Source: Bacillaceae bacterium (GTDB taxonomy: Bacteria; Bacillota; Bacilli; Bacillales_A; Planococcaceae). From it: DNA of 8,751 nt. Position numbers and translations under genes: made by a program. Location: contig JASLGI010000081.1 of NCBI GenBank assembly GCA_030149685.1, positions 1 through 8,751 of the forward strand, given 5' to 3'. Below are positions 1 through 6,850 of the stretch, piece by piece (positions within the stretch are counted from its first letter, which is position 1; each line of letters starts with the position of its first letter). Below the pieces are notes generated by a model, which saw only the letters and a program-made list of their open reading frames with translations, ran no database searches and was not told where the DNA came from.

Positions 1-1163
<1,163 letters not shown>

Positions 1164-1167
<4 letters not shown>

Positions 1168-1862
1168 CAGTCATTCCATATATTTTACCTGGTGGTATGA
1201 ACACTTCTTTACAAGACGTTTTTCAACTATTCCAACAATATGATGTGCCTGTCGTTGAAATAGGTATTCCGATGAGTGACCCTATTGCAGATGGTCCAAC
1301 GATTGAACAAGCAGGTGAACAAGCGCTCCAACAAGGAGTAACTCTTCAGACAATCGCAGAGGAGCTTTCACATATTCCGCTGCGTGAAACGCGGATTGCT
1401 ATGCTTTATACAAACACCTTACTGCAGTATGGTTTGCACGACTTCGTTCATTGGATGCACGTCGGTCATATAACGAGTGTCATCATTCCCGACTTACCAT
1501 TAGAAGAACAAGCATATATTCGCGCGTATCTCAAAAGACATCGCATTAGTTTCGTTCAACTCGTACCACTTACTGCTTCTGTTGAACGAATGAAAGCACT
1601 CGCTTCACATTCATCTCCTTTCGTTTATGCTGTGACACAAAATGGGACGACAGGAAAGAGAAAGCGAGACGTCGCATTTCCTACACAAATGAACGAGTTA
1701 AAGAAAGTAACGACTCGCCCAATTTATGCAGGGTTCGGTATTCAAACGAAAGAAGATAAAGCCTATTACCTTCAATATGCAGACGGAGTCATTATTGGTA
1801 GTGCATTCATTCGTGCATTTCAAGAAAATGATCAAGAAAAATTAAAAGAATTACTGACATGA
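1164..1862 (+). CDS. trpA: Tryptophan synthase alpha chain (short form)
   Basis: The alpha subunit cleaves indole-3-glycerol phosphate to indole and glyceraldehyde-3-phosphate, handing indole to TrpB. It is a TIM barrel. The catalytic acids are E32 (VVEIGIP) and D43 (IADGPTI), equivalent to E49 and D60 of the Salmonella enzyme. IIPDLPLEE, a TTG loop-6 region and the phosphate-binding GFGI and GSAFIR motifs follow in order. At 232 residues it is short (Salmonella 268). It lacks the N-terminal helix, starting almost directly at the first barrel strand (IPYI), and the usual PFSDP or PYSDP reads PMSDP. The start is secure: GGAGG at 1151-1155 sits 8 nt upstream, and the ATGA overlap with trpB implies translational coupling. 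A strong terminator begins at the base after the stop codon, so trpA is the last gene of the operon. Confidence 0.96.
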
Positions 1863-1905
1863 AAACACCCCCTCTCATCTGTCGTGATCGTGAGAGGGGG
1901 TGTTT
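1863..1905. terminator. Bidirectional terminator after trpA
   Basis: A perfect 15-bp inverted repeat (1863-1877 with 1891-1905) has a 13-nt loop and a GC-rich core (CCCCCTCTCA with TGAGAGGGGG). A-rich and T-rich outer ends provide a U-tract in both directions. It lies between the converging trpA and the zinc-ribbon gene and probably stops transcription from both sides. Confidence 0.93.
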
Positions 1906-1914
1906 CGTTCTTAC

Positions 1915-2580
1915 TTATTTAATTTGAATCTTTTTACCTTCTACTTCGACAAACCATGAACCTTGGTCAAAGTTCTCCTCACCAATTTCAAAACCGGCTA
2001 CTCCTTTTACTGTTACTCCTGGACTAAGTTCTGACACTACTTTTGTATCTCTACCTACTTCTGTAGCGTATTTAGTTGTTGTATCGAAGTCTTTTTTATA
2101 AGTGACTCCATTTTCATCTAATAATTTTAATGTTGGTGTGCTTCCACTGATCGGTTCGTTTGTAGCGTTTTTAACAGTATATTGAACACCTACTAAAATA
2201 GCTCCATCTGCTGCTTCCTTACCTAAAAAACTAGGATCCCCAATTGTTTTCATTTCATCAACTTTAGTTAATGTGAATGTCGTTTTCTTAAGAGGGACTT
2301 CTTCGTTTAATTGGTAAATTACTTCTTCTTTCGTTTCAGCTTCTTTGTTTGTTTTTGAAGCAGTATCTGATGTTGCATCATCTTCTCCAAGAGCATTTCC
2401 TAAAATCCCGAGAATTACGATAATTCCAATGAATGATAAAAACTTGTGACGCATAAACCAACTACGTTGATCATGACCACAATGAGGACATTGTTTCGTT
2501 GATTTTGAAATTTCTTGTCCGCATGCTTTACAAGGTTTCATATTAACATTTGGCTCTTTTTGAACATTGTTTCCACTCAT
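1915..2580 (-). CDS. Zinc-ribbon, single-pass membrane protein with DUF4352-like domain
   Basis: A 221-residue protein of unknown exact role. The N-terminus carries a zinc ribbon with two CxxC pairs (C17/C20 in CKACG, C31/C34 in CPHCG). One transmembrane helix follows at about 47-63 (FLSFIGIIVILGILGNA), then an acidic Ser/Thr-rich linker (about 64-88). The C-terminal beta-rich domain (about 90-221) matches the DUF4352 pattern, with an early LNEEVPLKKTTFTLTKV strand pair, GVQYTVKNATNEP and a closing WFVEVEGKK. In such proteins the ribbon is expected in the cytoplasm and the immunoglobulin-like domain outside. The start is backed by AAAGGA about 10 nt upstream. A TATAAT-like -10 lies at 2619-2624 without a clear -35. 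It converges on trpA and shares its terminator. The DUF4352 call is by pattern only. Confidence 0.87.
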   Translation of the reverse strand: MSGNNVQKEPNVNMKPCKACGQEISKSTKQCPHCGHDQRSWFMRHKFLSFIGIIVILGILGNALGEDDATSDTASKTNKEAETKEEVIYQLNEEVPLKKTTFTLTKVDEMKTIGDPSFLGKEAADGAILVGVQYTVKNATNEPISGSTPTLKLLDENGVTYKKDFDTTTKYATEVGRDTKVVSELSPGVTVKGVAGFEIGEENFDQGSWFVEVEGKKIQIK

Positions 2581-2684
2581 TTACTTCTATTCCTTTTAAT
2601 TACTTTTATTCCATACGTATTATAACTTATCTATTGTTAAAAGCTACTATAAATCAAAATCTCATCTCCTTGAACTTTATATAT

Positions 2685-2713
2685 TTGAAAAAATATTAAT
2701 TATCGGTTAGAAT
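2685..2713 (+). promoter_or_regulatory. Sigma-A type promoter for the gene at 2741
   Basis: The -35 TTGAAA (2685-2690) and -10 TAGAAT (2708-2713) are separated by exactly 17 nt, each matching consensus at 5 of 6 bases. Transcription would start near 2720, leaving a short leader that still holds the full ribosome binding site. No operator-like repeat is visible around it. Confidence 0.72.
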
Positions 2714-2724
2714 ATAAGGGAAAT

Positions 2725-2737
2725 AAAGGAGGTGATC
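2725..2737 (+). promoter_or_regulatory. Near-maximal Shine-Dalgarno that decides the start at 2741
   Basis: AAAGGAGGTGATC is a 13-nt uninterrupted complement of the usual Bacillales 16S rRNA 3' end. Its GGAGG (2728-2732) lies 8 nt before the ATG at 2741. The in-frame GTG at 2732 is part of this site and so cannot be the start. Confidence 0.85.
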
Positions 2738-2740
2738 GTT

Positions 2741-3286
2741 ATGTATGTGCCGAAAAAGGGAAAGGATTTGCAAGGAGTGGCGTTAGAGCGAGTAATGGAT
2801 ATTCTTTTGTCGTTACGATCAACCAAAGAATTATACAATGTATCTTCGATTGAAAGATACCATCAACGAGCGATTGATTTTCTTTGGACGTATCGACATA
2901 ATGATCAACACTTCAAGCGAACCTTAAAAATTAATGGTCATCACTTACACGATGATGACAACTTTTTCTTTGAAACTGTCGGATATACGTTCCCTATCCA
3001 TCTTGGATATGTTATGTATAGCGCAGCGGATTATTACGGATTTTACTATCATGCTGAACGTCGTCTTTATTTGTTGCCTGTAAAAGAGGTACGAAATTTT
3101 TTAATTAAACATATGCACGAGTATGAAATTCAAGAACGCGCCTTATTCGATGTGAAGCAACGTTGGCTTATTTCAGGCCGAGCGATTCCGAAAGAAAAAC
3201 TTCTCGATACGCTTGCTCACTTCCATGTAATCGATATTCCACTGAATCGGCATGAAATTATTCAACGTTATGAAGCTTTTAGGTAA
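2741..3286 (+). CDS. Uncharacterised 181-residue protein, possible degenerate PD-(D/E)XK-like fold
   Basis: I do not recognise this protein by name. It is soluble, rich in His, Tyr and Phe, and has no signal peptide or membrane segment. The middle (about residues 60-115) has a layout seen in phage and mobile-element nucleases of the PD-(D/E)XK type: a strand with LKING, then NFFFETVG, a G followed by SAADYYGFYY, then RRLYLLPVKEVRNFL. In active relatives the LKING position would read like EVKxD. Here the acidic residue before the Lys is absent, so catalysis is doubtful. The fold suggestion is inference. The ATG at 2741 is chosen over the in-frame GTG at 2732, which lies inside the Shine-Dalgarno. 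It has its own promoter, and no terminator separates it from the Ltp-repeat gene 53 nt downstream, so the two may be co-transcribed. Confidence 0.8.
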   Translation: MYVPKKGKDLQGVALERVMDILLSLRSTKELYNVSSIERYHQRAIDFLWTYRHNDQHFKRTLKINGHHLHDDDNFFFETVGYTFPIHLGYVMYSAADYYGFYYHAERRLYLLPVKEVRNFLIKHMHEYEIQERALFDVKQRWLISGRAIPKEKLLDTLAHFHVIDIPLNRHEIIQRYEAFR

Positions 3287-3303
3287 AATCCGTAAGGGTC
3301 TTT

Positions 3304-3332
3304 CTCCTTCTTCTGTATAATAAAAGAAGGAG
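3304..3332 (+). promoter_or_regulatory. Hairpin covering the ribosome binding site of the Ltp-repeat gene
   Basis: CTCCTTCTT (3304-3312) pairs perfectly with AAGAAGGAG (3324-3332) across an 11-nt loop. The second arm contains most of the AAGGAGGGG Shine-Dalgarno (3327-3335) for the ATG at 3340, so read-through RNA from the upstream gene could have a masked start site. The loop also holds TATAAT (3316-3321) with no recognisable -35. If that is a real -10, transcription would begin near 3328 and skip the upstream arm. Confidence 0.5.
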
Positions 3333-3339
3333 GGGTATT

Positions 3340-4125
3340 ATGAGTAAAAAAAATAATCAATTACAAAAAGAACAATTATCTCAAAAACAATGGATAGACA
3401 AAGCACAAAAAGCAAAACATGATTTAAAACAACATCACTCATCACAAACGAAAAAACCTTGGTATAAACGATGGACATTTTGGATAGTTGCTTTACTTAT
3501 TTTAGGTATTATAGGGGCTCTAAATGAAGAGGATAATTTTGCAGTTGAAAATGAAAAACAAAAAAATCCCCCTGTTCAAATAGATAATGAAAATAATGAA
3601 AAAGATGAAAAACAAACGAATGAGAAAGAAGAAATTGCTACAAAGAGAGAAGATATAGTAGAAGATGATGTTCCATTAGAATATCGTTCTGCTTTAAAAG
3701 TAGCAGAACGGTATTCAAATACCCTTTATATGTCGAAACAAGGGATTTATGATCAACTTGTTTCTGATTATGGTGAAAAGTTTCCGGAAGAGGCCGCACA
3801 ATATGCGATTGAGCACCTTGATGCCGATTGGAATGAAAATGCTGTGAAAAAAGGGCAAAATTATGCAGAAACGATGCATATGTCAAAACAAGGTGTCTAT
3901 GATCAGTTAATCTCTGATTACGGAGAGAAGTTTACACCAGAAGAAGCACAGTATGCAGTTGAGCAACTTGATGTCGACTGGAATGAAAATGCCTTAAAAA
4001 AAGCGCATAGTTATGTAGAAACGATGAGTATGTCAAAACAAGGTGTCTATGATCAATTAATCTCTGATTACGGAGAGAAGTTTACACCAGAAGAAGCTCA
4101 ATATGCGATTGATCACTTAGAATAA
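3340..4125 (+). CDS. Membrane-anchored protein with three Ltp-type repeats
   Basis: A 261-residue protein. A Lys/Gln-rich N-terminus (1-45) is followed by one transmembrane helix at about 46-61 (TFWIVALLILGIIGAL). There is no lipobox cysteine. A highly charged Glu/Asn/Lys linker (62-112) leads to three tandem 50-residue repeats starting at 125, 175 and 225, the last ending after 37 residues. Each repeat contains MSKQGxYDQLxSDYGEKF, then a QYAxxxL helix, then the D.DWNENA.KK linker, the pattern of the Ltp family (PF07553). The founding member, from Streptococcus thermophilus phage TP-J34, is a surface lipoprotein that blocks DNA entry of incoming phages. The repeats here should lie outside the membrane. 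Whether this protein protects against phage is inference. AAGGAGGGG sits just upstream of the ATG, and a strong terminator follows. Confidence 0.88.
   Translation: MSKKNNQLQKEQLSQKQWIDKAQKAKHDLKQHHSSQTKKPWYKRWTFWIVALLILGIIGALNEEDNFAVENEKQKNPPVQIDNENNEKDEKQTNEKEEIATKREDIVEDDVPLEYRSALKVAERYSNTLYMSKQGIYDQLVSDYGEKFPEEAAQYAIEHLDADWNENAVKKGQNYAETMHMSKQGVYDQLISDYGEKFTPEEAQYAVEQLDVDWNENALKKAHSYVETMSMSKQGVYDQLISDYGEKFTPEEAQYAIDHLE
3712..4122 (+). repeat. Three tandem 150-bp coding repeats (Ltp units)
   Basis: Units begin at 3712, 3862 and 4012; the last is cut short by the stop codon. Units 2 and 3 are nearly identical in DNA: 3880-3947 and 4030-4097 differ at one base in 68. Unit 1 is clearly diverged at synonymous sites and reads KFPEEAAQ where the others read KFTPEEAQ. 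This points to a recent duplication of the second unit. Confidence 0.9.
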
Positions 4126-4126
4126 C

Positions 4127-4160
4127 AAAAACCCACTCGTTTATGGTCGAGTGGGTTTTT
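4127..4160. terminator. Bidirectional terminator between Ltp gene and recombinase
   Basis: A perfect 13-bp inverted repeat (4127-4139 with 4148-4160), core ACCCACTCG/CGAGTGGGT, has an 8-nt loop with A-tract and T-tract ends. It starts 1 nt after the Ltp gene stop and touches the stop codon of the converging recombinase gene, so it should serve both. Confidence 0.92.
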
Positions 4161-5272
4161 TATAATTGCTCGAAAAAAGTCTCCCACGAGTGAATCGCAT
4201 GACGTTCTTTCGCGAAGATTTTTTCTAAATAAATCATTGTTGTATCAATCCGTTCGTGTCCTAACGAGCGCATAATATCATATACATCAACGCCACTGCG
4301 GTGACTAATAATTGCAAATGCATGTCGAAATGTGTGTGGTGTTAATTTCACCGAGTTTTTTCCAAGTAGATTTGTTGGAAGTTTGCTTAACTCTTTATTC
4401 ATAAATTGAGAGAAATATGACGGTGAGTAATGCGATCCTCTCGATGTAGGAAAGAGCGGACCTTCTTCAGTTGCAGGGAACTCAAGGCCTCTCAATGCGC
4501 GAAATGTTCGAATAGCTTCAAATGTTTCTTTTCGCAGCGGAACTTCTCGACGTTTATTCCCTTTCCCTGTAATCGCTAAGTAATAGTTGTTATGAATCGT
4601 ATCTTTATAAACATCTGTTGTTTTCAGAGTACAAAACTCTGCATTGCGCATACCTGTTGTCGTTAATATGAGAATGATCGCTTCCATTAAAGGATGATTC
4701 ATTGAACGGAATGTCCGAAGCAAGGTTTGAATATCGGATGGGCCGAGGTCCCGATTTGGTCGATCATCTTTTCGAACAGTAGCCGTTCGAAAGCCTTCAT
4801 GAATTGGTCGAGCGATATATTCAACATCGTACAGAAATTTAAAGAATGATGACAAAATATTCGTCTTTCTCTCTAATGTCGCTTTTGCGTATGAACCATT
4901 TTCTTTAACGTACGGACTATCATAAGCGAGCCACTGTTGGTAACGACGTAAATGACGTTTATTTAATGATTTCCATAATGAGTGTTCTTTTAATTGTAGA
5001 TCTAATCCGATTTCTTCTCCATATTGCATCATATAAGTAATACATTGCGCAATTTCCATTTCATACTCTCGAATCGTCCGTTTGGATCGGTCATTTTCTC
5101 GATGTAAATGTTTCGGTGCGTAAAGAAACCATTGAACGACTTCAATATCAGTAAAATGCGTAAATCCAGGTAAATCAAGACGTTCGGCTTCATCATATTT
5201 TTCTTCTAATTCACGCAAAGAAGCTTGTTGAATGATGAGCGCTGTTTCTCTTTTTTGTATATCGTACTTCAA
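4160..5272 (-). CDS. Tyrosine recombinase / integrase
   Basis: A site-specific DNA recombinase that cuts and rejoins DNA through a phosphotyrosine link. Numbered from an in-frame GTG at 5281, the protein has 373 residues. It has an N-terminal coiled region (about 1-35), a core-binding SAM-like domain (about 45-155) and a catalytic domain (about 175-370). All catalytic residues are visible: R212 (TTGMRNAE), K240 (ITGKGNKR), H316 and R319 (PHTFRHAFA), H342 (SLGHERIDTT) and nucleophile Y351 (MIYLEKIF). It is longer than XerC/XerD (about 300), with extra sequence at the N-terminus, resembling integrases of mobile elements. I prefer the TTG at 5272 (370 residues) because the GTG at 5281 lies inside GAAGGAAGGTG, which then sits about 8 nt before the TTG. 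No tRNA lies nearby. The upstream gap is crowded with repeat elements that may be its sites. Confidence 0.93.
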   Translation of the reverse strand: MKYDIQKRETALIIQQASLRELEEKYDEAERLDLPGFTHFTDIEVVQWFLYAPKHLHRENDRSKRTIREYEMEIAQCITYMMQYGEEIGLDLQLKEHSLWKSLNKRHLRRYQQWLAYDSPYVKENGSYAKATLERKTNILSSFFKFLYDVEYIARPIHEGFRTATVRKDDRPNRDLGPSDIQTLLRTFRSMNHPLMEAIILILTTTGMRNAEFCTLKTTDVYKDTIHNNYYLAITGKGNKRREVPLRKETFEAIRTFRALRGLEFPATEEGPLFPTSRGSHYSPSYFSQFMNKELSKLPTNLLGKNSVKLTPHTFRHAFAIISHRSGVDVYDIMRSLGHERIDTTMIYLEKIFAKERHAIHSWETFFEQL

Positions 5273-5340
5273 TTTTTGCACCTTCCTTCATTTTGTAGTG
5301 TACAGAGTATTAGAAAGAAAAACAAGTATCTCTTCACACA

Positions 5341-5364
5341 TTAGTTTACATAATAATATTATAT
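5341..5364 (+). repeat. Dif-like element A beside the recombinase gene
   Basis: It contains AGTTTACATAA (5343-5353), the reverse complement of the XerD-binding arm TTATGTAAACT of the Bacillus/Staphylococcus dif site. The flanking 24 bp match element C (6748-6771) in inverted orientation at 23 of 24 positions, and the first 14 bp match element B (6298-6311) in direct orientation. The opposite arm does not clearly match the XerC half. Confidence 0.6.
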
Positions 5365-5389
5365 AATTTAATGCTTATTAAAAAGGTTT

Positions 5390-5414
5390 CATGAAAACTG
5401 TATTCGTTTTCATG
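5390..5414. repeat. Perfect 9-bp inverted repeat with 7-nt spacer upstream of the recombinase
   Basis: CATGAAAAC (5390-5398) and GTTTTCATG (5406-5414) flank TGTATTC. This geometry is that of a tyrosine recombinase core site: two inverted arms around a 6-8 nt crossover region. It lies about 120 bp from the recombinase start. It has no T-tract, so it is not a terminator. It could instead be an operator. I saw no second copy in the window. Confidence 0.5.
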
Positions 5415-5456
5415 GATTTTCCCTATTCTTTTCCCTAGTTTTATTCGCATAAGTGG

Positions 5457-5473
5457 TGTACATTAGATGTACA
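5457..5473. promoter_or_regulatory. Operator-like palindrome TGTACAT-TAG-ATGTACA
   Basis: A perfect 7-3-7 palindrome lies 53 nt upstream of the ATG at 5527. Its right half overlaps a weak candidate -35 (TGTACA, 5468-5473) paired with CATAGT (5492-5497) at 18 nt. A further TGTACA lies at 5299-5304, just upstream of the recombinase start. A dimeric repressor controlling the divergent pair is a plausible reading. Confidence 0.45.
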
Positions 5474-5526
5474 GACCTGTTCATGCTTCTGCATAGTAAA
5501 GGGACAGACGAATGGAAGGGAATAAG

Positions 5527-6087
5527 ATGAAAGATTTCAAAGTAAATGATATCCAGCACGGGATGCTGGAAGTAACGTTTAATATTGATGGTGTACCTTA
5601 TGCGCTGTATCCAACAGCAGCAACAAATGCACTTGGAGATTTAGTATCTGCTCTCGCAGCGGTTCACCCTTTATGTGATACGACAAAATGGAGTTTTGAA
5701 AAGTCGTATCCAGCAAACTACGTCGTTTGGGATCAAAATGCGATCATTACAGAGTGGAAGTTTACACTTGAAGGGGATACGTTATCGATTCGTATGCAAG
5801 ACCAAGCGAAAGGTATTGGCTATAATACATCTCGTCACGTATTGCATGAAACGACATTAAAAGTTGATCTAACTAACTTCTCAACGATGATCGTTCGTGA
5901 AATGGACCGTATTATTAAAGAGTATGGTATTTTAGGGTATCGTCAACATTGGCAAGAGCATACATTTCCTATCGATAGTTATCTTGCATTAAAACAAGCG
6001 ATGTTAAAAGATCGTTCATTTGATGTGAATAAAGAAGAACAAACATCACTTGATGAAGAAGTAGCGATTTTACTCGCTGAAATTTAA
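5527..6087 (+). CDS. Uncharacterised 186-residue cytoplasmic protein
   Basis: I cannot name this protein. It has no signal peptide or membrane helix and looks alpha/beta. The N-terminal half has beta-rich text (MLEVTFNIDGVPYALYPTAA) followed by NALGDLVSALAAV. The middle is KWSFEKSYPANYVVWDQNAIITEWKFTLEGDTLSIRM. The C-terminal half has a helix around MIVREMDRIIKEYGILGYRQHW and ends acidic. The order 'YxLYPT..ALGDL..AL', a W-rich strand pair, then 'EYGxxGYRxxWxxxxFP' recalls a widespread family of small bacterial proteins of unknown function, some of which I associate with toxin-immunity loci; this is weak. The ATG at 5527 has GGAAGGG at 5514-5520; an in-frame ATG at 5512 (AAAGGG upstream) would add 5 residues. 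It is divergent from the recombinase and bracketed by dif-like elements. A strong terminator follows. Confidence 0.82.
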   Translation: MKDFKVNDIQHGMLEVTFNIDGVPYALYPTAATNALGDLVSALAAVHPLCDTTKWSFEKSYPANYVVWDQNAIITEWKFTLEGDTLSIRMQDQAKGIGYNTSRHVLHETTLKVDLTNFSTMIVREMDRIIKEYGILGYRQHWQEHTFPIDSYLALKQAMLKDRSFDVNKEEQTSLDEEVAILLAEI

Positions 6088-6129
6088 CAAAAAGCGCTTT
6101 TCTACATTTTTGTAGAAAAGCGCTTTTTG
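6088..6129. terminator. Terminator after the 5527 gene
   Basis: A perfect 19-bp inverted repeat (6088-6106 with 6111-6129) has a TTTT loop, an AAGCGCTTTTCTAC core and T-tract ends, starting at the first base after the stop codon. Near-symmetric ends make it able to work in both directions. Confidence 0.92.
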
Positions 6130-6293
6130 TATAGAAATAATTTTTTGTTTTTAATGTCTCCTTCAAAAGTACGTAATGTAGCATCTTTCTACTGAGAACG
6201 GAATTTTCCTTCATTAGACAATCTCTTTACTAACTATAATGTTACACACACAATGTTATTTGAACAATGTTTAAATGACATATCTTTTACAAC

Positions 6294-6311
6294 ACTTTTA
6301 GTTTACATAAT
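6294..6311 (+). repeat. Dif-like element B
   Basis: ACTTTTAGTTTACATAAT is repeated exactly in inverted orientation at 6758-6775 (element C), with 446 bp between the copies. Its last 14 bases also match element A at 5341-5354 in direct orientation. It contains the 11-bp XerD-type arm. No second arm is obvious on its AT-rich right side. Confidence 0.6.
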
Positions 6312-6584
6312 TATTTTATTTATTATATTATCTATTTTACATATGATTATCTGTTAAATATACTTGGACGATTAATTAAGGTTGCGCAAACAGATTTAAA
6401 TTTTGTGACAACGAGAACTTGATACATACGATGAAGAAAAGAGAGAGTTGCGAATTTTTCAAACAATAAATTATGTGGATCAGTAAGGTTAGTCGTGTGA
6501 AGTGAGCTTCTCTTTAGATTATTGAGATTACATGAGAAAGCGCACAATTTTAAACTGTTATATTTAGATATATTAATCAAACAC

Positions 6585-6633
6585 ATTATATATGACCTAA
6601 ACAAATGGAACCTTTGTTTAGGTCATATATAAT
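6585..6633. repeat. Perfect palindrome, 21-bp arms and 7-nt loop
   Basis: Arms 6585-6605 and 6613-6633 are perfectly complementary around the loop TGGAACC, with a GACCTAAACAAA core continuing outward into alternating A/T. The arms are much less GC-rich than those of the terminators in this window and no proper T-tract follows on either side, so a terminator is not the best reading. It could be a miniature inverted-repeat remnant, a protein-binding or cruciform site, or a structured RNA end. Confidence 0.65.
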
Positions 6634-6747
6634 CTTTTGAAACTTACATATGTTTTTTAAAACATGTTGAATATATATTATTTTTAAACAGTGTTTATTT
6701 CTCTTCGTCAAATAAATTATACAGATGATAATTACATTAGTCTTTTC

Positions 6748-6775
6748 ATATAATACTATTATGTAAACTAAAAGT
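6748..6775 (-). repeat. Dif-like element C (inverted)
   Basis: On the minus strand, bases 6771-6748 match element A at 23 of 24 positions, and 6775-6758 match element B at 18 of 18. The plus strand reads TATTATGTAAACT, the same as the XerD side of the B. subtilis dif site, preceded by CTTTTCATATAA, which resembles the XerC side only loosely and with altered spacing. Confidence 0.6.
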
Positions 6776-6787
6776 ATGTTACAACAC

Positions 6788-6804
6788 AATCATTGATAAT
6801 GATT
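6788..6804. promoter_or_regulatory. Fur-box-like palindrome
   Basis: AATCATT-GAT-AATGATT is a perfect 7-3-7 palindrome. It contains GATAATGAT, one full arm of the classical Fur box. It lies between a dif-like element and the adhesin terminator, with no gene start close by, so it may be fortuitous. Confidence 0.25.
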
Positions 6805-6813
6805 TTACAGATA

Positions 6814-6844
6814 AAAAGAGAGACAGACGAGCTGTCTCTCTTTT
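6814..6844 (-). terminator. Terminator of the large surface-protein gene
   Basis: A perfect 13-bp inverted repeat (6814-6826 with 6832-6844), core AGAGAGACAG/CTGTCTCTCT, has a 5-nt loop. Read on the minus strand it is followed by TTTTTAT and lies 6 nt beyond the stop codon at 6851-6853. Confidence 0.9.
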
Positions 6845-6850
6845 GTTTCT

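Larger units (their letters stand above)
6130..6813. other. Long AT-rich stretch without a convincing gene
   Basis: Nearly 700 bases of strongly AT-rich DNA between two terminators. Short open frames exist on both strands, for example 6347-6604 and 6586-6789 on the minus strand, but none has a ribosome binding site and coding-like composition together. The stretch holds dif-like elements B and C, a large palindrome at 6585-6633 and a Fur-like palindrome at 6788-6804, listed separately. The part at about 6420-6600 is somewhat less AT-rich than its surroundings. Fragments such as EEKRELRIFQTINYVDQ (plus strand) could be remnants of a decayed gene, but I cannot identify one. No tRNA, rRNA or CRISPR is seen. 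Confidence 0.6.

Noticed and set aside
2732..2740. GTG at 2732 as the start of the gene at 2741
   Set aside because: The GTG is part of the AAAGGAGGTGATC ribosome binding site; the ATG at 2741 has ideal spacing.
3712..4122. Tandem repeats as a CRISPR array
   Set aside because: The repeats are 150 bp, in frame, and encode protein domains; there are no unique spacers.
5273..5281. GTG at 5281 as the start of the recombinase
   Set aside because: It lies inside the GAAGGAAGGTG Shine-Dalgarno; the TTG at 5272 has better spacing. Not fully excluded.
5390..5414. Inverted repeat as a terminator
   Set aside because: It has no GC-rich core and no T-tract, and lies between divergent gene starts.
6287..6787. 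TTACAACAC at 6287-6295 and 6779-6787 as target-site duplication of an insertion element
   Set aside because: The left copy overlaps the inverted repeat and the right copy is offset by 3 bases, so the geometry of an insertion is wrong; likely chance in AT-rich DNA.
6347..6789. Two small minus-strand frames and plus-strand fragments as genes or a transposase pseudogene
   Set aside because: They have no start signal, they cross the perfect palindrome, and no family motif could be recognised. A decayed gene remains possible but unsupported.
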